Source: an uncultured Collinsella sp.
GTDB lineage: Bacteria > Actinomycetota > Coriobacteriia > Coriobacteriales > Coriobacteriaceae
NCBI GenBank assembly: GCA_902493915.1
Contig: CABUQY010000006.1
Location: 1-36,021 of the forward strand
DNA: 36,021 nucleotides
Reading direction: 5' to 3'
Below the pieces are notes generated by a model, which was not told the DNA's origin, searched no databases, and saw only the letters and a list, made by a program, of their open reading frames with translations. The position numbers were made by a program, and so were the translations under genes. Positions 23,753 through 31,532 of the stretch are shown here, in pieces; the first letter of the stretch is position 1, and each line of letters opens with the position of its first letter.

Positions 23753-25090
23753 TTAGGGAAGTTCGCGCTTGACAACCTCGACGATGTCGTCAACAACGCG
23801 CTGGGTCAGCTCGTGCGTCTCGGCCTCGGCCATCACGCGGACCAGCGGCTCGGTACCGCTCGGGCGCACCAGAATGCGGCCGCGGCCGTCAAGCTCCTTC
23901 TCGGCAGCAGCGACGGCATCCCAGATGGGCTGGCAATCGTCCAGACCAGCCTTGTTGTCGGAATGCACGTTGACGAGTACCTGCGGGTACTTCTTCATGA
24001 TGCCGGCAAGATCGGTGAGGGTACGACCGGTGCGCTTGAGCACGGCCAGCAGCTGCAGAGCCGTCACCAGGCCGTCACCGGTGGTGTTGTGCTCTAGGAA
24101 GATGATGTGGCCGGACTGTTCGCCGCCGATGACGGCGCCATCCGCGAGCATGCGCTCCAGAACGTAGCGGTCACCCACGGCGGTCTGAACCATCTCGAAG
24201 CCCTGCTCCTTCATAGCGATGGAGAAGCCAAGGTTGCACATAACGGTCGAAACGATCTCGGAGTTGGCGAGCTTGCCGCGAGCGGCGAGGTCAGAACCGC
24301 AGATAGCCAGGATGTAGTCACCGTCGATCTCGTTGCCCTCGCTGTCCACGAACAACACGCGGTCGGCGTCGCCGTCGTGGGCCAGACCGATGTCAGCATG
24401 GGTGCGCAGCACGAGCTCGCGCAGGGGCTCAAGGTGCGTAGAGCCGCACTCAACGTTAATGTCGGTGCCGCAGTAATCGGTGTTGATGGCATGGACCGTG
24501 GCACCCAGGCGCTGCAGCGCGGCGGGCGTAGTCTGGCAGGAAGCACCGTGGCCGCAGTCGACGGCAACGACCAGGCCGTCGAGCCTCAGGCCATCAAGCG
24601 TATCGATAGCGTGGTCGACGTATGCCTTGCGGGCGTCCTTCATCTTGATGATGTGGCCCACGCCAGCACCGGTCGGCAGCGTGTCGGCAGCCATGGCTTC
24701 CTCGGACATGACCCAGGCGCTGATCTCTTCCTCGACCGCATCGGGAAGCTTCATGCCCTTGCGGCTAAAGAACTTGATGCCATTGAACTCCGGCGGATTG
24801 TGCGAAGCAGAGATGACGATGCCGCCGTCGAGCTTGTTCTGAACGGTGAGCAGCGCCACGGCAGGCGTGGGGATGACGCCACAGCAGTGCGGACGGCCGC
24901 CCTCGGCCATAATGCCGGCGGTCAGAGCGCTCTCGAGCATGGTGCCCGAAAGGCGCGTGTCACGGCCGATGCAGATATCCGGACCAAGGAACTTGGTCGC
25001 CGCACGGCCTAGGCGAAACGCAAGGTCGCACGAGAGGTCGGCATTGGCGACGCCACGGACGCCGTCGGTACCGAAGATGTTCTGGGGCAT
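23753..25090 (-). CDS. glmM: Phosphoglucosamine mutase
   Basis: This enzyme interconverts glucosamine-6-phosphate and glucosamine-1-phosphate for UDP-GlcNAc and peptidoglycan synthesis. At 445 residues it has the expected length. Motifs are the N-terminal FGTDGVRG, the phosphoserine loop VISASHNPPEFNG (S96), the metal loop HDGDADRVLFVD, the sugar loop GGEQSGHII and the phosphate-binding RPSGTEPLVRVMAE. ATG 25090 has AAGGAG 7 nt upstream. The order rplM-rpsI-glmM is conserved in many Gram-positive bacteria, but a terminator lies between rpsI and glmM here. Confidence 0.96.
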   Translation of the reverse strand: MPQNIFGTDGVRGVANADLSCDLAFRLGRAATKFLGPDICIGRDTRLSGTMLESALTAGIMAEGGRPHCCGVIPTPAVALLTVQNKLDGGIVISASHNPPEFNGIKFFSRKGMKLPDAVEEEISAWVMSEEAMAADTLPTGAGVGHIIKMKDARKAYVDHAIDTLDGLRLDGLVVAVDCGHGASCQTTPAALQRLGATVHAINTDYCGTDINVECGSTHLEPLRELVLRTHADIGLAHDGDADRVLFVDSEGNEIDGDYILAICGSDLAARGKLANSEIVSTVMCNLGFSIAMKEQGFEMVQTAVGDRYVLERMLADGAVIGGEQSGHIIFLEHNTTGDGLVTALQLLAVLKRTGRTLTDLAGIMKKYPQVLVNVHSDNKAGLDDCQPIWDAVAAAEKELDGRGRILVRPSGTEPLVRVMAEAETHELTQRVVDDIVEVVKRELP

Positions 25091-25138
25091 AGGATTGCTC
25101 CTTCCCTAGCAGGCGATATGCAACCGCCCACCCTAGTC

Positions 25139-25182
25139 GAAAAAGAAAAGCGGGACCCGCCGAGGAATCGGCAGGCCCCGCT
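25139..25182 (-). terminator. Terminator of rplM-rpsI
   Basis: On the minus strand AGCGGGGCCTGCCG pairs with CGGCGGGTCCCGCT with few mismatches and is followed by TTTTCTTTTTC. Confidence 0.8.
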
Positions 25183-25213
25183 TGTACATTGTATCTCGAA
25201 AGGAGATAAAACC

Positions 25214-25609
<396 letters not shown>

Positions 25610-25611
25610 CT

Positions 25612-26055
25612 TTAAGCCTCCAGCTCAATCTTCGTGGGGTTCTGGGCAGCATGCGGATGCTCGGCACCAGCGTAGACCTTAAGCTTGGTCATCTGGGCAC
25701 GGCCGAGGGTGGTCTTGGGCAGCATACCGCGAACGGCGCGCTCGATGACCTTCTCCGGGTGCTTCTCCATAGCCTGGCGGAAGCTCTCAGCCTTGAGGCC
25801 GCCGTTGTAGCCGCTGTGGCGATAATAGGTCTTCGTGTCGGCCTTGTTACCGGTAAGCTGGACCTTATCGGCGTTGATGACGACAACGAAGTCGCCGCAG
25901 TCGCTGTTGGGCGTGAACTGGGGCTTGTTCTTACCGCGCAGGATCATTGCGATCTGGGTGGCAAGACGGCCCAGGACAGCACCATCGGCGTCGACGAGAA
26001 CCCAGTTGCGCTGGACCTCGCCCTGCTTGGCGTAGTGAGTCGATTTCGAAATCAC
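25612..26055 (-). CDS. rplM: Ribosomal protein L13
   Basis: This 147-residue large-subunit protein L13 has WVLVDADGAVLGRLATQIA, the FTPNSDCGDFVVVINA stretch and RAVRGMLPKTTLGRAQ. The start is GTG at 26055, preceded by GGAGGAG with 7-nt spacing; no in-frame ATG gives a full N terminus. It is the first gene of the rplM-rpsI operon and has a strong promoter about 65 nt upstream. Confidence 0.97.
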   Translation of the reverse strand: MISKSTHYAKQGEVQRNWVLVDADGAVLGRLATQIAMILRGKNKPQFTPNSDCGDFVVVINADKVQLTGNKADTKTYYRHSGYNGGLKAESFRQAMEKHPEKVIERAVRGMLPKTTLGRAQMTKLKVYAGAEHPHAAQNPTKIELEA

Positions 26056-26121
26056 TTAGACTCCTCCATGTACAGTACGTGTTGTTACAGAGATTCACGG
26101 GGCTCTGCAAGTAACCCGTCC

Positions 26122-26149
26122 ATATTACCCCGCTCGCCGTACGAGTCAA
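26122..26149 (-). promoter_or_regulatory. Promoter of rplM-rpsI
   Basis: On the minus strand TTGACT, a 16-nt spacer and TAATAT form a near-consensus sigma-70 promoter. The leader to the GTG start is about 60 nt. Confidence 0.75.
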
Positions 26150-26248
26150 CAGGTATTTTGGCTCCGACCAGAGTTTCTGCACATGTCATCCACGAGCCGT
26201 GATTTTCCAGCTCTTTAGCTGTTGTCATTTTTTGAGGGTTCGCCGTCG

Positions 26249-27127
26249 CTAGCGCTCAACGAACTCTTGGATTTCCGCGAGCAGGCGTTTTGCCTCCTGA
26301 CGGCCCTGGATATACAGGTCCAAAAGCTTTGCCGGATCGTGCTCGACATGGCCGACCTCGACCGGCTTTTGCGGAGCGACGACCAACGCGCGGCCCTCGC
26401 GCTCATACTTCCACAGGTGCATGCGCTGGATGTTGTAGCGGTCGTGGCGCGTCTCGATAGCCTCGAGCAGATAGGGGTAGTCGGCATAGCGAGCGCGCGC
26501 GGCAGGCATAAACTCGTAGGGCTTTTTCTCGTACGAGCGGTCCTGCGTGACAATGACAACCGCGCGATCGAAGCCCGCCTCCTCCAGCACATGCTCGATG
26601 GGGACCGAATCGGCTACGCCGCCGTCGACGTATTTGTGACCGTCAATCTCGACCGGCGGCGTCACCAGCGGCAGCGACGTCGAGGCGCGCACGGCATCGA
26701 GGTCAAGTACGGCGCTCTTGACCGGCAGGTACGTGGCGGTTCCAAAGAGCATGTCCGTCGCGACGGCGTACATCTCGATGGGGCTGGCGTCGAACGTCTC
26801 GTTGTCAAAGGGATCCAAGCGGTCCTGGACATCGTTGAAGATAAAGTCGTAACCCACAATAGAGCCCGTGGACGCAAACGATGCGGCGCCCATGAAGCGG
26901 TTGTCGTTGCAGAAAGCCAGGTTGATGCGGTTGGCACGGCCGATTTGGTGCGACTTGTAGTTCACGCCGTTGAGGGCGCCGGCCGATACGCCATATACCG
27001 CCGGAATCTCGACGCCGGCCTCCATGAGAACGTCGAGCACGCCTGCGGTAAATTGCCCGCGGAAGCTGCCGCCCTCCAAAACGAGCGCGACCTTGCCGGC
27101 GTTCTTTGCCTTATCTTCTGCAGTCAT
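26249..27127 (-). CDS. Patatin-like phospholipase
   Basis: This 292-residue predicted lipid acyl hydrolase of the patatin (RssA-like) family has no signal peptide and is probably cytoplasmic. The oxyanion loop is GGSFRGQF (19-26), the nucleophile is S48 in GVSAG, and the catalytic Asp is in VDGGVADS (about 168). The C-terminal third is charged and helical. ATG 27127 has AGGAGG 6 nt upstream. It stands alone; the substrate is unknown. No clear terminator was seen after the stop. Confidence 0.9.
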   Translation of the reverse strand: MTAEDKAKNAGKVALVLEGGSFRGQFTAGVLDVLMEAGVEIPAVYGVSAGALNGVNYKSHQIGRANRINLAFCNDNRFMGAASFASTGSIVGYDFIFNDVQDRLDPFDNETFDASPIEMYAVATDMLFGTATYLPVKSAVLDLDAVRASTSLPLVTPPVEIDGHKYVDGGVADSVPIEHVLEEAGFDRAVVIVTQDRSYEKKPYEFMPAARARYADYPYLLEAIETRHDRYNIQRMHLWKYEREGRALVVAPQKPVEVGHVEHDPAKLLDLYIQGRQEAKRLLAEIQEFVER

Positions 27128-27252
27128 ATTGACCTCCTGCGATTGCGTTTTGGCTTTCTTCTACCCAGTTTTGGAATGGAGGGCGCATAGGTTTTGGAGT
27201 TGAGGAGATGGAGCGGAAAGCGCGTCCCACCCCCGCTGCCGCGACGTTTTCC

Positions 27253-27501
27253 TAACGCCCGCGCTCTGCATAGAGTTCGATTCTCCGCGGTTTGGGGGAT
27301 CCGTTGATGCGGCGCATGACCGGCTGAGATTCGATAAACATCGCATCTGTTTTGGGTTGGGGCTTTGCGCGGAGAATCCGCGTATTTGCTTCGCAAATAC
27401 GCACCGGCTTCGGCCGCCTGTCGGCGTCCTCGCCCGCGGGCTAAAAACGCTTACGCGTTTTCTTTACGCCCGCGCCCTGCACAGAGTTCGATTCTCCGCG
27501 G
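27253..27501. repeat. Two direct repeats carrying the tmRNA 3' T-arm sequence, with hairpins between
   Basis: Copies at 27253-27290 and 27464-27501 match at 35 of 38 positions. Both contain GAGTTCGATTCTCCGCG, which is also found in the 3' end of tmRNA (27558-27921), but in the opposite orientation to that gene. Between them lie perfect hairpins GCGTATTTGC/GCAAATACGC and AAAACGC/GCGTTTT, and a further partial copy GCGCGGAGAATC. The 27128-27511 gap shows no gene. Confidence 0.5.
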
Positions 27502-27511
27502 TACGGACTAG

Positions 27512-27548
27512 AAATAAAAAGGCAGGTAGATATAAATATCTACCTGCC
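27512..27548 (-). terminator. Terminator of ssrA
   Basis: GGCAGGTAGATA (27521-27532) and TATCTACCTGCC (27537-27548) form a perfect 12-bp stem with a 4-nt loop, followed on the minus strand by TTTTTATTTC. Confidence 0.92.
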
Positions 27549-27557
27549 TGTTACTTA

Positions 27558-27921
27558 TGGTGGAGGCGCGGAGAATCGAACTCCGGTCCACGAAAGCCCC
27601 CTGATTGGCATCTCCAAGCTCAGTCGCTGGTTTAGTCTCGGACGCTTTGCGCGCGGCGACACGCTCGCGGCGTCCTAACCGGTTCGGTCTTAGCCTGCGC
27701 CATACCGATTACGTGCGCAGGAGCATTCCCCTAAAATGACGTCGCGCCGGTGTCGGGGAAATCACCGGGTTGACGCGCCGCTATAAACTAAGCAGCGAGA
27801 GCCATAGGCTCAAAAGAAGAGTTGTTGTCAATTCAATTTGACGGTACCCCTGTTTAACGAGGCGAGGAGACCTCGGCTTGCTTCCTCTCTCAGAGCTATC
27901 GTGTCGAAACCAGTCGCCCCC
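27558..27921 (-). ncRNA. ssrA: Transfer-messenger RNA (tmRNA)
   Basis: This RNA rescues stalled ribosomes. The 5' end GGGGGCG-ACTGGTTTCGACA pairs with the 3' end CGCCTCC-ACCA, forming the alanine tRNA-like domain with T arm GGAGTTCGATTCTCC and an encoded CCA. The tag reading frame ends at a TAG and reads DNNSSFEPMALAA, with the typical ALAA C terminus; the exact resume codon (GAC or the next) is uncertain. The RNA is 364 nt long and is followed by a strong terminator. Confidence 0.95.
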
Positions 27922-28116
27922 GAATGTCGGGAAAGTCTGGATGGCGTTGGGCACGAGCACCCAACACCCGTCGACTTTTCAAGGAACATGCAGGGCGAGC
28001 CCCGCTTGTGGAGTGTTATCTTACCACGTTCTGAAAGCGGACAGCTGTTCTATGCACGAGCTGTGAAGACCCCAATGTGCGCCGCACTTCACACTTTTGC
28101 TACCGATTGCGTCACG

Positions 28117-28122
28117 TATATT
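28117..28122 (+). promoter_or_regulatory. Possible -10 box for the 28159 gene
   Basis: TATATT lies 36 nt before the start codon; TTTTGC about 17 nt further upstream is a weak -35. The region 27922-28110 otherwise only shows the presumed ssrA promoter area and a GTTGGG/CCCAAC hairpin. Confidence 0.3.
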
Positions 28123-28158
28123 TTCGCCAAGCAAAATTGACCCGTCGAAAGGACCGTT

Positions 28159-28593
28159 ATGGATACCAAGCAGCAACTCGTCAATGCCCTCGCAGGCCTG
28201 GGCTCAACCATTACCGAAGCTATGGATGTCATCGAGGGCTTTGTCCCCTGCGGACATCCCGCCCTCACGGTATCGAACGCACTCGTCGCGCTGGACGCTG
28301 ACGATGATGCGGCTCTCGCCCAGCAGCTTGAGACCGTCGAGGGCTTTATCGACCACGTGAGCGAGAACCGCGGCGTGGCCGCCTACCACGGCATCGAGGT
28401 CGAGCTCGCGGGCCCCAAAGCCGATCTGCTCGCAGCAATCCGCGAGGTAGGCGCCCTTATGCAGACCGCAGGCGTCAAGAACACCCAGGTCAACGAGTGG
28501 GTCTACCGCAGTCTGGCAGCACTCGCCAGCTCCGACGAAAAGGCAGCCGAGCAGCTCGCAGAAAGTCCCGCCATCAAAGCTGCATTTGCCTAA
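28159..28593 (+). CDS. Small helical protein of unknown function
   Basis: This 144-residue acidic protein was not recognised. It has AAAGGA 6 nt before ATG and good codon use. It is predicted to be soluble and mainly alpha-helical, Ala-rich, with no signal peptide or membrane segment. The only notable segment is EGFVPCGHPALTVSNAL near the N terminus, with a single Cys followed by His. It lies alone between ssrA and the convergent metal ATPase gene, with which it shares a terminator region. Confidence 0.75.
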   Translation: MDTKQQLVNALAGLGSTITEAMDVIEGFVPCGHPALTVSNALVALDADDDAALAQQLETVEGFIDHVSENRGVAAYHGIEVELAGPKADLLAAIREVGALMQTAGVKNTQVNEWVYRSLAALASSDEKAAEQLAESPAIKAAFA

Positions 28594-28638
28594 AAAGGCC
28601 TGCACCCTGGCGGCTGCGGTGCCGCCCGAATGCAGGCC
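28592..28638 (-). terminator. Terminator of the metal ATPase operon
   Basis: GGCCTGCA (28597-28604) pairs with TGCAGGCC (28631-28638), with an inner GGCGG/CCGCC pair. On the minus strand TTTTTA follows. It overlaps the last bases of the convergent 28159 gene. Confidence 0.75.
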
Positions 28639-28657
28639 ATATACTCAATTGAAAGCG

Positions 28658-30733
28658 CTAACGCAGGTAAGCCTTCGCGTTGCTCAGGCTGTAGGCAATC
28701 GTCGAGCCGTTGTGCAGCAGCGACGATGCCTGCGGGGTAATCGCGCCGGTAATGCCCAGCGCCAGGAGCGCCGAGTTGGTGAGCATCACCTTGGAATACG
28801 AACTCGTCAGACGGTCGATAAGCCCCTGACTCATTCGGCGCAGGCGCACAATCGCGGCGAGATCCGTGTCGGTCAGGATGATATCGGCGACCTCCTTGGC
28901 GATGTCGCTTCCGCCACCCATCGCCAGGCCCACGTCGGCCAAACCGAGCGCCGGCGAATCGTTGACGCCGTCGCCCACCATGGCAACATGGCGCCCCTCG
29001 CTCTTAATGCGCTCCACATAGGCGTACTTGTCCTCGGGCAGCAGCTCGGCCTTAAACTCGTCGACGCCCGCCTCTCGCGCAATGCGCTCGGCCGTGCGCT
29101 CGGAGTCGCCCGTGAGCATGACCACGTGCTTGACGCCCAGCGCATGCAGGTCGGCGATGGCCTCGCGCACGCCGGGCTTGAGCGGATCCTCGATACCGAG
29201 CACGCCAACGACCGTGCCGTCGACCGCCAGGTACAGCGGCGACAAGCCCTGCATCTGGGACTCGATGCGCTCCTTGATGTCGGACTCGAGCTGCGCGCCC
29301 TCATCCTCGAATACAAAGTGCGCTGAACCGATGATTGCGCGACGCCCTTCGATGGACGAAGCGATGCCGTGTGCCACGATGTACTCGACGGCGGCATGGC
29401 GCTCGCGATGCTCGAGCTCGCGCTCGCGTGCCGCATTGACCACAGCGCGCGCCACCGGATGCGGAAAATGCTCCTCCAAGCAAGCGGAAAGGCGCAGGAC
29501 CTCGTCCTCACTCCAGTCATCGGTCGTCAGCACGCAAGCCAGACGCGGCTGCGCCTCGGTCAGCGTGCCGGTCTTATCAAAGACAATGGTATCGGCCTTG
29601 GCAAACGACTCAAAGTACTTGGCGCCCTTGACCATCACGCCCATCTTGGCAGCATCGCTCATAGCGGTCATGACGGCAACGGAACCCGTGAGCTTGAGTG
29701 CGCACGAGTAGTCGACCATCAGCGCCGCCGAGGTCTTAATGAGGCTACGCGTGGTGAGAGCGACAAGGCCCGCGAGCAGGAAGTTCCACGGGACGATCTT
29801 GTTGGCGAGGTCTTCCATGTGCGACTGGCCCTCAGACTTGAGCGAGTCGGCCGCCTGCACGAGCGAGACGATCGAGCGCAGCTTGGTCTGAGCCGTGTTG
29901 GCGCGCACGCGCACCAAGATGCTGCCGTCCTCGACGACAGTTCCAGCAAACACATCGTCGCCTGCGCTGCGCTCGACGGCAAGCGGCTCGCCGGTCAGGG
30001 TCGCCTGGTTAACCATGGCGCTCCCCTGCTCAACCACACCGTCGATGCAGATGGACATGCCGGTGCGAACAGCGACCAAGTCGCCGGGCTCAAGCTCGGT
30101 GGCGGCAACGCTCACCTCAGTGTCGCCGACGACCTTTTGCGCCTTGTCGGGCACATCGAGCAGCGAGTTGATGAGCTCGTTTTCGCTCATGGCGCGGGTG
30201 TAGTCCTCGAGCAGCTCGCCCACGTTGAGCAGGAACATCGTCTGGCCCGCGGTATCGACATCACGTTTGACAAACGAGATACCGATGGCCGAAGCGTCGA
30301 GCACGGGAACGGTCAGGCGCGGCTGCGAGAGCTCGTGGAGAGCGGCGCGCAAAAAGGTCATGTAACCGGCCACGACAAACACCGCACGCAGAGGCGTCGG
30401 CAAGAACCAGCGACGCGCGTAATGGGCGCCGATGAGTGTCGCCAGGTCCATAACGAGTTTGTGCTTGCGCGGCTCGAGTTGCATCATGTAACCCGACTTG
30501 GCATCGGCGATGGCTTGAGCATCGAGTGCGCCCAAGGCGTCGAGCACGCTCGCACGACACTGCTCGTCATATTCGAGCGCCATCTGGCCAATACGGCCAT
30601 ATACGCGCACTTTGCGCACGCCGTCGATTTCGCCGCCAAGCTTAAGAAGTGCATCGAGATCGCTCTCTGGCACAGGACCCGCCAATTGAAGACGGGTCCT
30701 GCCGGGGATCTCGCTAATAATCGAGAATCTCAT
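28658..30733 (-). CDS. P1B-type heavy-metal transporting ATPase (CtpC-like)
   Basis: This 691-residue membrane ATPase probably exports a transition metal. It has TGEP in the actuator domain, the phosphorylation site DKTGTLT (about D386), TGD and GDGVNDSPALGLAD. The transmembrane metal site reads DYSCALKLTG (about 340-350), so the common CPC motif is replaced by SCA. The N terminus is an HMA-like fold without the CxxC pair (IPGRTRLQL). Its small upstream neighbour resembles the PacL (DUF1490) protein encoded next to ctpC in Mycobacterium tuberculosis, which supports a CtpC-like zinc or manganese efflux role. This is an inference; the metal is not fixed by the sequence. The start is ATG 30733, with a weak ribosome binding site, 18 nt after the neighbour's stop. 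Confidence 0.85.
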   Translation of the reverse strand: MRFSIISEIPGRTRLQLAGPVPESDLDALLKLGGEIDGVRKVRVYGRIGQMALEYDEQCRASVLDALGALDAQAIADAKSGYMMQLEPRKHKLVMDLATLIGAHYARRWFLPTPLRAVFVVAGYMTFLRAALHELSQPRLTVPVLDASAIGISFVKRDVDTAGQTMFLLNVGELLEDYTRAMSENELINSLLDVPDKAQKVVGDTEVSVAATELEPGDLVAVRTGMSICIDGVVEQGSAMVNQATLTGEPLAVERSAGDDVFAGTVVEDGSILVRVRANTAQTKLRSIVSLVQAADSLKSEGQSHMEDLANKIVPWNFLLAGLVALTTRSLIKTSAALMVDYSCALKLTGSVAVMTAMSDAAKMGVMVKGAKYFESFAKADTIVFDKTGTLTEAQPRLACVLTTDDWSEDEVLRLSACLEEHFPHPVARAVVNAARERELEHRERHAAVEYIVAHGIASSIEGRRAIIGSAHFVFEDEGAQLESDIKERIESQMQGLSPLYLAVDGTVVGVLGIEDPLKPGVREAIADLHALGVKHVVMLTGDSERTAERIAREAGVDEFKAELLPEDKYAYVERIKSEGRHVAMVGDGVNDSPALGLADVGLAMGGGSDIAKEVADIILTDTDLAAIVRLRRMSQGLIDRLTSSYSKVMLTNSALLALGITGAITPQASSLLHNGSTIAYSLSNAKAYLR

Positions 30734-30751
30734 AGTTTGTGCCTGGGAACG

Positions 30752-30997
30752 TTACTCGGCTGCCTCGTCAGCAGCGGCCTCGCTCTGGGTGATGTAGGCA
30801 GCCTCGGCAACCATGTCGTCGACATTAGCCTTGGCCTGCTCGACCATGTCCTGGTAGCAGTTCTTGACGCGCATGCCGCACGCGATGCCCTGCACGCAGA
30901 CATTCTTTACCGGAGCGCTGGTGAGCAGCTTGATGCCGGCCGTACCAAGCAGAAAACCGCCACCGACAAGCAGGGTATTGAACGTCGACTTCTTCAT
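30752..30997 (-). CDS. Small membrane protein, PacL/DUF1490-like partner of the metal ATPase
   Basis: This 81-residue protein has one N-terminal hydrophobic helix (about 8-25), then GIACGMRVKNCYQDMVEQAK and VDDMVAEA. The arrangement resembles DUF1490/PacL1 of Mycobacterium tuberculosis: one membrane helix, a G-x-R amphipathic segment and a DxxAEA stretch, encoded just upstream of the P-type ATPase CtpC. PacL1 is described as a metal-binding chaperone-like scaffold. Here the C-terminal Asp/His metal motif of PacL1 is missing; instead there are Cys34, Cys40 and Cys47 and an acidic Ala-rich tail. ATG 30997 has AGGGAGAAG upstream. The family link is from memory of the sequence pattern, not a search. 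Confidence 0.7.
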   Translation of the reverse strand: MKKSTFNTLLVGGGFLLGTAGIKLLTSAPVKNVCVQGIACGMRVKNCYQDMVEQAKANVDDMVAEAAYITQSEAAADEAAE

Positions 30998-31081
30998 GTT
31001 GCTTCTCCCTTTTGCCGCATTGGACGCGGCACGGTGCCTCAGCACCCGAGTAAATAAGTTTGCTCGAGCACACTTTTAGAA

Positions 31082-31113
31082 AATAGTTTAGTTTATCTAA
31101 CTATTGAGGTCAA
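31082..31113 (-). promoter_or_regulatory. Promoter overlapping a palindrome, metal ATPase operon
   Basis: On the minus strand TTGACC (31108-31113), a 17-nt spacer and TAAACT (31085-31090) form a good promoter. AATAGTT (31082-31088) and AACTATT (31099-31105) form an inverted repeat across the -10 and spacer. The inner TTAG-N5-CTAA is reminiscent of DtxR/MntR-type operators. A metal-responsive repressor site is plausible. Confidence 0.5.
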
Positions 31114-31182
31114 CAAAGGTTAACTTTTTGGAAATCTTGAGGCGCGATATGACCAAGGGAACCGCCCCTGCGCCACATCCAC

Positions 31183-31209
31183 AAAAACGAGGGCGCCAAC
31201 GACGCCCTC
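31183..31209 (-). terminator. Terminator hairpin, repeat unit A
   Basis: GAGGGCG (31189-31195) pairs with CGCCCTC (31203-31209); on the minus strand a run of five T follows. It is the outer of two tandem terminators downstream of gatB. Confidence 0.75.
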
Positions 31210-31217
31210 ATCACCAA

Positions 31218-31399
31218 ATTCCATTCAGCCCCGCCTGACCCGAACGGCCGAGTCGTCACGGAACCCGGGAGCCCCGGCAGGGCGGGTGCTTGCTCAAAAT
31301 GAGTTCCCCTCAAAAAAACAATGGGCGTGCCAACGGCGCGCCCATTCACTCTATTCCATTCAGCCTACCTGACCCGAACGGCCGAGTCGTCACGGAACC
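31218..31399 (-). repeat. Duplicated 47-48 nt segment, tandem terminator units
   Basis: Bases 31218-31265 and 31353-31399 are nearly identical (they differ only at CCG versus TA) and both end in CACGGAACC. On the minus strand each is followed by a terminator hairpin with a conserved CGTTGG loop. Between them lies a variable GC-rich stretch ending in TGAGTTCC. The stretch 30998-31532 contains no gene. Confidence 0.7.
31312..31346 (-). terminator. Terminator hairpin, repeat unit B
   Basis: AATGGGCG (31320-31327) pairs with CGCCCATT (31339-31346), with inner GC pairs; on the minus strand seven T residues follow after one G. Confidence 0.85.
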
Positions 31400-31529
31400 G
31401 AGGGGCCGGGCGCAGGGCCTTGCCTCTCAATGAGTTCCGCACGAACAGGAGGCGCCAGTGGCGCCTCCGTCGTGAGTCAGGACTGTCCGAAATTGAGAGG
31501 CAAGGCCCTGCGCCCGGCCCCTCGGTTCC
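31394..31529 (-). repeat. Composite inverted-repeat element, copy 2
   Basis: Perfect 38-bp arms (31394-31431 and 31492-31529) enclose a 60-nt core. Reading away from gatB, the core has CGGACAGTCCTGACTC (31489-31474), an inner hairpin (31448-31456 with 31460-31468) and CGTGCGGAACTC (31443-31432). These core motifs match copy 1 at 17021-17154, while the arms do not. The element begins 3 nt after the gatB stop. Confidence 0.75.
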
Positions 31530-31532
31530 CGC

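Noticed and set aside
27357..28140. Open frames (27357-27635 and 27838-28140) over the ssrA region
   Set aside because: They overlap the tmRNA gene and repeats and have no ribosome binding sites.
29369..31057. 562-residue plus-strand frame opposite the metal ATPase and PacL-like genes
   Set aside because: The minus-strand frames carry all P-type ATPase motifs; this one has none.
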